A program made the translations under genes and the position numbers. Shown one piece after another: positions 1-7,356 of a stretch of 64,000 nt of DNA (its first letter is position 1; each line of letters begins with the position of its first letter). The notes under the pieces were generated by a model that saw nothing but the letters and a program-made list of their open reading frames with translations, was not told where the DNA came from and did no database searches. This DNA comes from VAZQ01 sp046733355 (GTDB taxonomy: Bacteria; Pseudomonadota; Alphaproteobacteria; Rhizobiales; Xanthobacteraceae), in assembly GCA_046733355.1 (NCBI GenBank), contig JBKPOZ010000010.1:88651-152650 (forward strand), written 5' to 3'.

Positions 1-685
1 CAAGCGCCCGCGCGTAGGCGAGCGCCTCGTCGCGATCGAACTTCGAGTTCGCATCGACCGCGAGCTGGGTTTCTGCCGGCATGATCCCCAGCACCGCCTC
101 GACGCGACGCATGTCCTCGGTGAGCTTGAGCCCTCCGATCTTCATTTTGAGCATGGTGTAACCGGCGTCTAGGTGACGCCGCATCTCGTCCTGAAGGTGG
201 CGTATCGTTTGGCCGGGGAAGTACCAGCCAGCGCCGACGTAACAGAACACTTTTTCCGAGGTCTTGCCGCCATTGTACCTTTCGGCAAGCAACCGGTGCA
301 GCGGCTTGCCGGCCTTCTTGGCGACGGCATCCCAGATCGCCACCTCGATCGTGCCGATTGCAATCGAGCGTTCGCTGTGTCCTCCGGATTTCTCCCGCTG
401 CATCATCGCCGCGACGACCTTTGCGGGGTCGAGAGTGTCCGTTTGGTCGAGCAGAGTCGCGGGCGGGGCTGCCAGGATGCGCGGGATGAAACGCGCCCGC
501 ATCGCCGCTCCGCACGCATAGCGTCCGGTCGAGTTGAACGCGAAGCCGGTGACCGGCTTTCCCTCGCTTCTCGCATCGGTGAGCACCGCAACCACCGAAG
601 TGGTCATCTCGGAAAAGTCGATGCTGGAATTGCGAATGTCCGAGGCGACGGGAACCGCGCATTCGCGGATATCAAGGATTCGCAT
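1..685 (-). CDS. tarD: D-tartrate dehydratase-like enolase-superfamily protein (3' end outside window)
   Basis: Reading leftward from an ATG at 685, an open frame runs off the window edge after about 228 codons. It begins MRILDIRECAVPVASDIR and contains FSEMTTSVVAV, GGHSERSIAIGTIEVA, KMKIGG and LAVDAN. This order matches the N-terminal capping domain and first barrel strands of mandelate racemase-type enolases, closest in memory to Bradyrhizobium D(-)-tartrate dehydratase, which dehydrates D-tartrate to oxaloacetate. The KxK catalytic lysines and the first metal-ligand Asp (VDAN) are visible. The remaining metal ligands and the catalytic His lie outside. The substrate is inferred; other acid-sugar dehydratases of the family remain possible. 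It is divergent from the phasin gene at 820. Confidence 0.75.
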   Translation of the reverse strand, partial: MRILDIRECAVPVASDIRNSSIDFSEMTTSVVAVLTDARSEGKPVTGFAFNSTGRYACGAAMRARFIPRILAAPPATLLDQTDTLDPAKVVAAMMQREKSGGHSERSIAIGTIEVAIWDAVAKKAGKPLHRLLAERYNGGKTSEKVFCYVGAGWYFPGQTIRHLQDEMRRHLDAGYTMLKMKIGGLKLTEDMRRVEAVLGIMPAETQLAVDANSKFDRDEALAYARAL

Positions 686-819
686 CGCCGTTCTCTACCT
701 GATAGGGTTTTGTAGCCCTGCCACGCACGCGGCCAACGACCAAACGTGCGGCACCTCGCATGGCTCGCAGCAGCGCACCGCCAAGTGCAAACCAGGACAT
801 TGCAACAGGAGTATGAACC

Positions 820-1200
820 ATGGCCGCCCAGGAGCGATTTGAAATTCCAACGGAGATGAGAGCGTTTGCGGAAAGAAGCGTCGAACAGGCGAAGCAGGCT
901 TTTGACGGTTTCATATCTGCGGCCCACCAAGCGGTGAGCACCATGGAAGGTCAGGCGGAGAGTGCCCGCAAGGGCGCGGCCCAGATCACCGAAAAGGCGA
1001 TGAACTTTGCAGAGCAAAACGTGGCCCGGTCCTTCGAATTCGCGCAGCAGATCGTGCGGGCCAAGGACGTGCAGGAGCTCATGAAGCTGCAAGCTGAGTA
1101 CGTCAGAACCCAGCTTCAGGTCTTCACCGACCAGGCGCGGGAACTTGGCGAAACAGCCGGCAAAGCGGCGGCCGATACTGCCTCCTCTAAGCGCTCCTAG
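820..1200 (+). CDS. phasin family protein
   Basis: A 126-residue, Ala/Glu/Lys-rich, all-helical protein with the phasin pattern: EMRAFAERSVEQAKQAFDGF near the N-terminus, then amphipathic helices (SFEFAQQIVRAKDVQELMKLQ) and an Ala-rich tail. Phasins coat polyhydroxyalkanoate granules and control their size and number. The ATG at 820 follows a good Shine-Dalgarno (AGGAG near 807) and the frame ends TAG at 1198-1200. That TAG is the first part of a palindromic repeat. A second phasin follows at 1456. A weak TGC-N3-GCA core lies upstream at 719-727. Family confident; granule association is inferred from homology. Confidence 0.88.
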   Translation: MAAQERFEIPTEMRAFAERSVEQAKQAFDGFISAAHQAVSTMEGQAESARKGAAQITEKAMNFAEQNVARSFEFAQQIVRAKDVQELMKLQAEYVRTQLQVFTDQARELGETAGKAAADTASSKRS

Positions 1201-1247
1201 AGCATGACCCCGAAAAGTGGGAACCGGTTTTCGGAAAAGGTCATGGT
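1200..1247. repeat. palindromic repeat type P1, copy 1
   Basis: Imperfect inverted repeat: GCATGACC ... GGTCATG arms enclose an AACCGGTT core with AAAA-rich flanks. A second copy in opposite orientation lies at 6056-6099. The left end overlaps the TAG stop of the first phasin gene. Confidence 0.85.
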
Positions 1248-1292
1248 CATCCCCCTCTAAGCCCTCTTTCTGGCATAGCAGCCGCTCTTTTG

Positions 1293-1322
1293 TGCGTCGC
1301 ACAATTTTGTTGCAACGCACCA
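1293..1322 (+). promoter_or_regulatory. two tandem PhaR-type boxes over a phasin promoter
   Basis: TGCGTCGCACAA (1293-1304) and TGCAACGCACCA (1311-1322) both fit TGCRNYGCASMA, the motif I recall for the Bradyrhizobium diazoefficiens PhaR repressor. The starts are 18 bp apart. A plausible sigma-70 promoter overlaps the second box: TTGCAA (1310-1315), 17-bp spacer, TATATA (1333-1338). PhaR represses phasins until PHB granules titrate it, so operators over the -35 region fit that logic. Binding itself is inferred. Confidence 0.65.
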
Positions 1323-1455
1323 ATTCCCTCATTATATATCGGCTGAAATGGTGAGGCGCGCAGTTAGCACTGAAGCGCTCGCCACGCGGCCTGGGCAGGG
1401 TAAGGGCGCTGTTCGTGGCCGTCCCAATTCTCTGCCCACAGCCAGGATCAAGGAA

Positions 1456-1947
1456 ATGTCCGAAACTCTCGAAGTGAATACCTCGTCCAAATCCAAGAAG
1501 GGGGTCGCTGCGTCGGCGCTGCCGAAATTCGAGCTGCCGCATTTCGATCTGCCGAAGTTTGAGATCAGCACCGCGTTCCGCGAAATGGCGGAGAAGAGCG
1601 TTTCCCAGGCGAAGGAAACATACGATCGGTTCAAATCGGTTGCCGAGGAAGCGACGGATGTGCTCGAGGGCACCTACGCCACCGCGACCAAAGGTGCCGC
1701 CCAGTACGGGCAGAAGGTAATCGAGGCGGCACGGGAGAACACCAATGCGGCGTTCGATTTCGCCACGAAGCTCATCCATGTGAAGACGCTGTCCGAAGTG
1801 GTCGAGCTCTCGACAGCACATACGCGCAAGCAATACGAGGCCGTCGCGGCGCAGACGAAAGAGCTGGCGGCCATCGCGCAGAAGACCGCAACCGACACCG
1901 TCGAACCCGTCAAGGAAAGCTTCGGCAAAGTCCTGAAATTCTCCTGA
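1456..1947 (+). CDS. phasin family protein
   Basis: A 163-residue phasin from the ATG at 1456, preceded by AGGA at 1444-1447. An in-frame ATG at 1348 would add 36 poorly conserved residues and lacks a ribosome site, so it is not used. The N-terminus is Lys/Ser-rich, followed by a short Phe/Leu repeat (FELPHFDLPKFEI), then the phasin core AFREMAEKSVSQAKETYDRF and ENTNAAFDFATKLIHVKTL. Repeated FxLPxF segments are typical of Bradyrhizobium phasins. It is the distal gene of the pair, with the PhaR-type boxes at 1293-1322 upstream and a terminator at 1975 downstream, so it is probably monocistronic and PhaR-controlled. Confidence 0.88.
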   Translation: MSETLEVNTSSKSKKGVAASALPKFELPHFDLPKFEISTAFREMAEKSVSQAKETYDRFKSVAEEATDVLEGTYATATKGAAQYGQKVIEAARENTNAAFDFATKLIHVKTLSEVVELSTAHTRKQYEAVAAQTKELAAIAQKTATDTVEPVKESFGKVLKFS

Positions 1948-1972
1948 GCAATTCGACTCTGAGGCGACTTGG

Positions 1973-1999
1973 AAGGGCCCGGATTTCCGGGCCCTTTTC
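1973..1999 (+). terminator. rho-independent terminator after the phasin gene
   Basis: GGGCCCGG - ATTT - CCGGGCCC followed by TTTT (stem 1975-1994, T-run 1995-1998), 25 bp after the phasin stop. Confidence 0.9.
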
Positions 2000-2060
2000 A
2001 ATGCGGACTCGAGATGCAGACTTGTCAAATCGCGGGGCTGCTCCTACTACCTCTGCAAGT

Positions 2061-2137
2061 GCAGCTGTAGCTCAGTTGGTTAGAGCGCTTGGCTGTGGAC
2101 CAAGAGGTCGGTGGTTCGAGTCCACCCAGCTGTACCA
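2061..2137 (+). tRNA. tRNA-His (GTG)
   Basis: Complete 77-nt cloverleaf with encoded CCA. Acceptor GCAGCTG pairs with CAGCTGT (first pair G1-U72), D arm GCTC/GAGC, anticodon stem CTTGG/CCAAG with loop CTGTGGA (anticodon GTG), T arm GGTGG-TTCGAGT-CCACC, discriminator A73. Position -1 is T, so the G-1 typical of bacterial tRNA-His is not encoded. The A73/no-G-1 form is known from many alphaproteobacteria. Confidence 0.97.
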
Positions 2138-2152
2138 GGCCGGTTGCGATCG

Positions 2153-3088
2153 TCAGGCCTTGCGGTTCGCCACGAAATGGGCTGCTGCGACGAGCGTTTC
2201 TGCATTTTTTCCAAAGTTCGCCAATGCAGCCTCGGCCTCTGCAACCAGCGCCTGGAGCCGCATTTTTGCTCCTTCAACCCCAAGCACAGCCACCAGTGTT
2301 GCCTTGTGCGCTGCAGCGTCCTTTCCGGTGGCCTTGCCGAGGGTGGCCGGATCACCTTCCACATCGAGGAGGTCGTCGGCGATCTGGAACGCCTGGCCCA
2401 GAGCCGAGCCGTAGCGCTCCAGCGCGTTCCGCTGCACATGATCAGCCCTGCCGAGAATGGCGCCGGCCACGCATGCAAAGCGCAGAAGGGCTCCCGTTTT
2501 CATCGCCTGAAGCGCCTTTACGGCTTGCTCATCGAGCGGCGACTGCGCGCCCTGGAACCGCCCCTCGGCTGAAAGGTCCAGCATCTGGCCGCCGACCATT
2601 CCGCCGATCCCGGCCGCGCGTGCCAAGGCAGCAAGCAGCTGCAGCCGCACGTCTGCATCCGGGTGGGTCTCGGGGCGGGCAAGCATCTCGAAGGCAAGCG
2701 TGAGCAGCCCGTCTCCGACCAGCACGGCGGTCGCTTCATCGAAGGCCCTGTGGGTTGTCGGCCGGCCGCGGCGCAGGTCGTCATTGTCCATTGCCGGAAG
2801 ATCATCGTGCACCAGCGAGTAACAATGAATGCATTCGAGCGCTGCGCCCACCATGAGAGCATGCTGCCGTGGCACGTCAAAGAGAGCCGCGGACTCGACG
2901 ACTAGAAACGGACGCAGACGCTTGCCGCCGCCGAGCGTGGCGTAGCGCATGGCCTCGACCAGCCTCGCCGGCCGCGCGATCTCTCCAGGCAGGGGCTCCG
3001 GCGCCAGCAGCCTGTCGAGGAGATTCTCGATATCCTGAGCGGTGCGATTGAGCCGCTCCTGAAAGATTGCCTCGGTGTTGGAAGACAT
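2153..3088 (-). CDS. ispA: farnesyl diphosphate synthase (polyprenyl synthetase)
   Basis: A 311-residue class-I polyprenyl synthetase that condenses DMAPP/GPP with isopentenyl diphosphate to give C15 farnesyl diphosphate. It shows GKRLRPF near 55-61, the first Asp-rich motif DDLPAMD (95-101) and the second, DDLLD (238-242). Tyr90, five residues before the first motif, is the usual chain-length stop of bacterial FPP synthases and argues for a C15 product. It is divergent from hpnB, 94 bp away, and so sits beside the pathway that uses FPP for squalene and hopene. Longer-chain synthase activity is a less likely alternative. Confidence 0.9.
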   Translation of the reverse strand: MSSNTEAIFQERLNRTAQDIENLLDRLLAPEPLPGEIARPARLVEAMRYATLGGGKRLRPFLVVESAALFDVPRQHALMVGAALECIHCYSLVHDDLPAMDNDDLRRGRPTTHRAFDEATAVLVGDGLLTLAFEMLARPETHPDADVRLQLLAALARAAGIGGMVGGQMLDLSAEGRFQGAQSPLDEQAVKALQAMKTGALLRFACVAGAILGRADHVQRNALERYGSALGQAFQIADDLLDVEGDPATLGKATGKDAAAHKATLVAVLGVEGAKMRLQALVAEAEAALANFGKNAETLVAAAHFVANRKA

Positions 3089-3182
3089 GACGGGAATTTA
3101 GCAGGCTGGCTCCCTGTTCCAACCCTTTTCCCGAGGCAATCCATTGAATACGTTCAGGTTCTCGTTCCACAAGGATGCGCAG

Positions 3183-4334
3183 ATGGTGCAGTTCATCGCA
3201 GCTTCGGTCTTTGCTGCTTGGCTGTATCTGCTCTGCGCGCGCGGTGGTTTTTGGCGCGGTAGCCAACGGGACGACTGGAACGATGTGACGCTCAGCGCAT
3301 GGCCGCCGGTCATCGCCGTGGTGCCGGCCCGGGACGAAGCCGGCCAGATCGCGGCCAGCATCGGATCGCTGCTTGATCAGGATTACCGCGGGAAGTTCAC
3401 GGTGGTCCTTGTGGACGACGAGAGCAGTGACGGCACCGCCGGGATCGCGATGCGTATTGCGGCGAGCAAGGCAGGCGAGAGACTGCATGTGATCAGGAGC
3501 AAGCCCCTGCCGTCAGGATGGACGGGAAAGCTTTGGGCGCTCAAACAAGGCATCGATGTTGCCGCGGCGCTTGCGCCCAAACCCGATTACCTGCTGCTCA
3601 CCGATGCCGATATTGTTCATGCACCGGATTCCGTAAGTCGCCTGGTCACACATGCACACACCCACGGGCTCGTGCTGCTCTCGCTGATGGCGAAGCTGCG
3701 TTGCGAAAGCCTCGCCGAGCGCGCCTTTGTTCCGGCCTTCATTTTCTTTTTTCAGATGATCTATCCGTTTGCCTGGGTGAATGCGCCGAGGTCCGCGTGC
3801 GCTGCGGCTGCAGGCGGTTGCATGCTTGTGCATTCTGACAGCCTCGCCCGCGCCGGCGGCATTCCGGTCATCCGAGATGCGCTCATCGACGATTGTGCCC
3901 TGGCGAAAGTTCTCAAACGGCAGGGGCCTATCGGGCTTGCGCTGACGGAGCGGGCAAGCAGCATTCGCCGTTATCCCTCAGCCCAAGCCATTCGGGATAT
4001 GATCGCTCGGTCGGCCTATGCGCAGCTCCGCTATTCGCCGCTGCTCCTGGCCGCGACTGCCGCGGCGCTGCTGCTCGGTTTTCTCGCTCCAGTCCTGATC
4101 GCCATTCTTGCTTCCGGGGCGGCAAGGCTTCTCGCTATCGCGACCTGCGCGCTCATGCTCATCGTGTATCAGCCCGTGCTGAGATTTTACCGACTGTCGC
4201 CGTTCTGGGCCCTCGCTCTGCCGTTCGTTGCCATGCTCTACCTCGTTTTCACCTTCGATTCCGCTTATCAGCATGCCAGAAGACGGGGAGGAGCCTGGAA
4301 GGGTCGCGTGCAAGCGGAGGTGTCGCGATCGTGA
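3183..4334 (+). CDS. hpnB: hopanoid-cluster glycosyltransferase HpnB
   Basis: A 383-residue family-2 glycosyltransferase with an N-terminal membrane segment (FIAASVFAAWLYLL), a GT-A nucleotide-binding region (PVIAVVPARDEA, VVLVDDESSDGTAG), a DAD metal site (LLTDADIVHAP), a downstream DDCALAKVLKR motif and two C-terminal membrane segments. The ATG at 3183 has AAGGA at 3171-3175. An upstream TTG at 3144 is in frame but has no ribosome site. It overlaps hpnC through GTGA. HpnB is a conserved marker of hopanoid operons, but its substrate is not firmly established. Confidence 0.9.
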   Translation: MVQFIAASVFAAWLYLLCARGGFWRGSQRDDWNDVTLSAWPPVIAVVPARDEAGQIAASIGSLLDQDYRGKFTVVLVDDESSDGTAGIAMRIAASKAGERLHVIRSKPLPSGWTGKLWALKQGIDVAAALAPKPDYLLLTDADIVHAPDSVSRLVTHAHTHGLVLLSLMAKLRCESLAERAFVPAFIFFFQMIYPFAWVNAPRSACAAAAGGCMLVHSDSLARAGGIPVIRDALIDDCALAKVLKRQGPIGLALTERASSIRRYPSAQAIRDMIARSAYAQLRYSPLLLAATAAALLLGFLAPVLIAILASGAARLLAIATCALMLIVYQPVLRFYRLSPFWALALPFVAMLYLVFTFDSAYQHARRRGGAWKGRVQAEVSRS

Positions 4335-5227
4335 GCACCAGCGCCGAAGCAGCGCGTTCGGGGAAGGGCCACCGCGACGAGAATTTCCCCGTCGCCTCGC
4401 GCCTGATTGCGGCGCGCCATCGCCGCCCGATTCGCGCGTTTTACGAGTTCGTGCGAAACGCCGACGACATTGCCGATCACCCCACGCTACCCGCTGCCGA
4501 GAAGCTCGCGCTTCTCGACCAACTCGAGGCAAGTCTGACGGGCGCCAGCGATGCCGAGCCGGTCGGGGTCGAGCTGCGTGCCCAACTGCGGGCGCGCGGG
4601 CTCTCGCCGCGTCATGCCCAGGACCTGCTCACCGCCTTCCGCATGGACGTGACGAAGCTGCGCTATCGAGACTGGGATGACTTGATACACTACTGCACCT
4701 ATTCGGCCATGCCGGTCGGACGTTTCGTGCTCGATGTGCATGGCGAGAACAGGTGCATCTGGCCGGCAAACGACGCGCTCTGCGCGGCGCTGCAGATCAT
4801 CAATCATCTGCAGGATTGCGGGCGCGACTACCGCAACCTTGACCGCGTCTATCTTCCCCTCGACTTTTTTGATCGCAACGGCGCTACGGTGGAATTGCTC
4901 GGGCAGAACCGCTCTTCGCCGGAGCTTCTCCGTTGCATCCAGGAGATTGCCGGGCGCACCGCTGAACTGCTGTGCGGCAGCGCGCCCTTTTCGTCCATGA
5001 TCGCGGACACGCGGCTCGCCTTGGAAGTGGCCGTCATTCAAACGCTCGCCGAGCGGCTCAGCACCCTGCTGCGGCGGCGCGATCCCCTGAGCGACACCGT
5101 TCACCTCGGCAAGCTCTCGGTCGCCGGCTTCGGCATGCTCGGGCTCGTTCGCGGCGTGGGCGGTCGCGCCGCCGGCATGTTCCGGTCGCCAAAAGATACA
5201 GGACGCGCAAGCATTGGCGCTGAATGA
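4331..5227 (+). CDS. hpnC: squalene synthase HpnC (hydroxysqualene synthase)
   Basis: A 298-residue squalene/phytoene synthase-family protein starting at a GTG that overlaps the hpnB stop (GTGA). The first Asp-rich motif is NADDIADH (43-50); the second region is LQDCGRDYRNLDRVYLP. In the three-enzyme HpnCDE route, HpnC converts presqualene diphosphate to hydroxysqualene. The gene overlaps hpnD by 14 bp, which indicates translational coupling. The assignment rests on motif forms and the conserved C-D-E order. Confidence 0.92.
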   Translation: MSTSAEAARSGKGHRDENFPVASRLIAARHRRPIRAFYEFVRNADDIADHPTLPAAEKLALLDQLEASLTGASDAEPVGVELRAQLRARGLSPRHAQDLLTAFRMDVTKLRYRDWDDLIHYCTYSAMPVGRFVLDVHGENRCIWPANDALCAALQIINHLQDCGRDYRNLDRVYLPLDFFDRNGATVELLGQNRSSPELLRCIQEIAGRTAELLCGSAPFSSMIADTRLALEVAVIQTLAERLSTLLRRRDPLSDTVHLGKLSVAGFGMLGLVRGVGGRAAGMFRSPKDTGRASIGAE

Positions 5228-6050
5228 AGCCTCTGAGCCGGTCGCCGCTCATCGTGCCGCAGGCAGCTCGTTCTATAACGCCATGCGCATTCTGCCGCGC
5301 GCGCAGCGCGAGGGAATGTTCGAGATCTATTCGTTTTGTCGGCAGGTCGATGACATCGCCGACTCCCGCGAATCCCGCAGCACGCGCCGCGCGCAGCTTG
5401 ACGGCTGGCGCGAGGAGATCGATGCGCTCTACGCCGGCAGGCCAGGCCCACGCACGCGAGGTCTGCTCGTACATGTGCGTGATTTCGGCCTCCGTCGCGA
5501 GGACTTCCATGCCATCATTGATGGCATGGAAATGGACGTTAACGCCGACATCCAGGCTCCTGACGAGGCGACGCTCGAGCTCTATTGCGATCGGGTGGCG
5601 AGCGCGGTGGGGCGGCTCTCGGTGCGTATCTTCGGCATGGATGAAAGCGATGGCCTGCTGCTCGCGCATCATCTGGGCCGCGCGCTGCAGCTCACCAATA
5701 TCCTGCGCGACCTCGACGAGGATGCCGCGCTGGGACGCCTCTACCTGCCGCGCCCTTTGCTGGAGCGGGTGGGTATCGCCACGTCCGATCCATCAGCCAT
5801 ATTGGTCAGTCCGGCCCTGGGGCAGGCTTGCTCGGCGATTGTGGACCGCGCGCGCGGGCACTTTGCGCAGGCCGAAAGCATCATGCAGCGCAGTCCACGG
5901 CGCGCGGTCCGCGCACCGCACATCATGGCCGATGCGTACCGCGTGATTCTGGACCGGCTTGTGCAGCGCGGCTGGTCCGCTCCGCGCCGCCCGATCCACA
6001 TTCCACGCGCGCGGCTTCTCTGGATCATCGTGCGCCGCGCGTTCATCTAG
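5214..6050 (+). CDS. hpnD: presqualene diphosphate synthase HpnD
   Basis: A 278-residue squalene/phytoene synthase-family enzyme that condenses two farnesyl diphosphates to presqualene diphosphate. Motifs are FCRQVDDIAD and LTNILRDLDEDAALGR with LYLP. The start is a TTG at 5214 (AGGA at 5200-5203) inside the end of hpnC; the next residues (NEASEPVAAHRAAGSSFY) agree with HpnD N-termini. The stop TAG at 6048-6050 is followed by a palindromic repeat before hpnE. Confidence 0.92.
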   Translation: MALNEASEPVAAHRAAGSSFYNAMRILPRAQREGMFEIYSFCRQVDDIADSRESRSTRRAQLDGWREEIDALYAGRPGPRTRGLLVHVRDFGLRREDFHAIIDGMEMDVNADIQAPDEATLELYCDRVASAVGRLSVRIFGMDESDGLLLAHHLGRALQLTNILRDLDEDAALGRLYLPRPLLERVGIATSDPSAILVSPALGQACSAIVDRARGHFAQAESIMQRSPRRAVRAPHIMADAYRVILDRLVQRGWSAPRRPIHIPRARLLWIIVRRAFI

Positions 6051-6055
6051 AGCGG

Positions 6056-6099
6056 AGCATGATCTTTTCCGAAAACCGGTTCCCACTCTTCGGGACCAT
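6056..6099. repeat. palindromic repeat type P1, copy 2
   Basis: GCATGATC, TTTTCCGAAAACCGGTTCCC, then GGGACCAT: the inverted counterpart of the copy at 1200-1247. It fills almost all of the 55-bp hpnD-hpnE gap inside the operon, so its hairpin would form in the polycistronic mRNA. Confidence 0.85.
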
Positions 6100-6105
6100 T
6101 CTCTG

Positions 6106-7356
6106 ATGAGCGTGCACGTGATCGGCGCCGGCCTCGCCGGCCTTGCCGCTGCCGTGCGGCTCGCGCAGGGCTCCGAAAACGTCAGCGTGCACGAGGCTGC
6201 GACCCAGGCGGGCGGACGCTGTCGCTCGTACCATGATCCAGCGCTGGGCATGCGCATCGATAACGGCAATCACCTCGTTCTCTCGGCCAATCACGCGGCG
6301 CTGTCCTATTTGGCCCAGCTCGGCGCGTCGGGTGCGCTGGCCGGTCCCGCGCGCGCGGAATTTGCGTTCGTCGATCTTGCGAACGGCGCACAATGGACGT
6401 TGCGCATCAATGATGGGCCGGTACCGTGGTGGATATTCGATAAACGGCGCCGCGTGCCCGGCACGAGCGCGCTCGAATATTTTGCTGTCGCAAAATTGCT
6501 CATGGCGGCGCAGGAAAAAACAGTCTGCCAGGCCATCAGCTGTGCCGGTCCGCTTTATGAAAAACTCGCGCGGCCGCTGTGGTTGGCAGCCCTGAACACG
6601 GATCCGAAAGAGGCGAGCGCGCGTCTTGCCGCTGCGGTGACGCGCGAGACGCTTGCGCGGGGCGGCACCTATTGCCGGCCGCTGATTGCGCACGGCGGTC
6701 TGAGTCAGGCATTTGTCGATCCCGCCCTGGAATTTCTGCGCAGGCGCAAGGTGCGCATCGCGTTCGGAAGCCGGTTGCGCAAAATCGAGTGCGCTCATGA
6801 CCGGGTCACCGCGCTGGACTTCGGCGAGGAGAAGACCTCGATTGGTCCGCATGACGCCGTCATCCTGGCCGTTCCGCCGCTGGTTGCGCGCGATCTCCTA
6901 CCGCAGCTGGTGGTGCCTTCCGAGTTTCGCGCCATCGTCAACGCGCATTTTCGCATTGCGGCTCCGCAGGGATGTCCGCCCATGCTCGGCGTCCTGAACG
7001 GCACCATCGAATGGCTGTTTGCCTTTCCGGAGCGTCTGTCCGTGACAATCAGCGCCGCCGACCGCCTCGTCGATGTGCCGCGCGAGCAGCTGGCAAACGA
7101 CATCTGGCGGGAGGTTGTGATGGTGATGCGTCTTTCGCAACAAATGCCGGCGTGGCAGATCGTGCGCGAGCGGCGCGCAACCTTCGCGGCAACGCCGGAA
7201 CAGGAAACGAGGCGCCCGGATGCCAGAACCGCCTGGAGCAATCTGTTTCTCGCCGGCGATTGGACCAGGACCGGCCTGCCCGCGACCATTGAGGGCGCCA
7301 TTCGCTCCGGCAATGGCGCGGCCGATCTCGCCCGCAGCGTGATGGGAAGCGAGTAA
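6106..7356 (+). CDS. hpnE: hydroxysqualene dehydroxylase HpnE
   Basis: A 416-residue FAD-dependent amine-oxidase/phytoene-desaturase-like protein that reductively converts hydroxysqualene to squalene. It starts MSVHVIGAGLAGLAAAVRLA, a Rossmann GxGxxG FAD site, followed by GGRCRSY. Near the C-terminus LFLAGDWTRTGLPATIEGAI is the second FAD-binding motif. The ATG at 6106 is the first start that places the Rossmann motif at the N-terminus. Its TAA overlaps the shc ATG (TAATG). Confidence 0.93.
   Translation: MSVHVIGAGLAGLAAAVRLAQGSENVSVHEAATQAGGRCRSYHDPALGMRIDNGNHLVLSANHAALSYLAQLGASGALAGPARAEFAFVDLANGAQWTLRINDGPVPWWIFDKRRRVPGTSALEYFAVAKLLMAAQEKTVCQAISCAGPLYEKLARPLWLAALNTDPKEASARLAAAVTRETLARGGTYCRPLIAHGGLSQAFVDPALEFLRRRKVRIAFGSRLRKIECAHDRVTALDFGEEKTSIGPHDAVILAVPPLVARDLLPQLVVPSEFRAIVNAHFRIAAPQGCPPMLGVLNGTIEWLFAFPERLSVTISAADRLVDVPREQLANDIWREVVMVMRLSQQMPAWQIVRERRATFAATPEQETRRPDARTAWSNLFLAGDWTRTGLPATIEGAIRSGNGAADLARSVMGSE

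Noticed and set aside
604..2028. 474-codon open frame antisense to both phasin genes
   Set aside because: Crosses two phasin genes and their terminator; composition is the usual antisense shadow.
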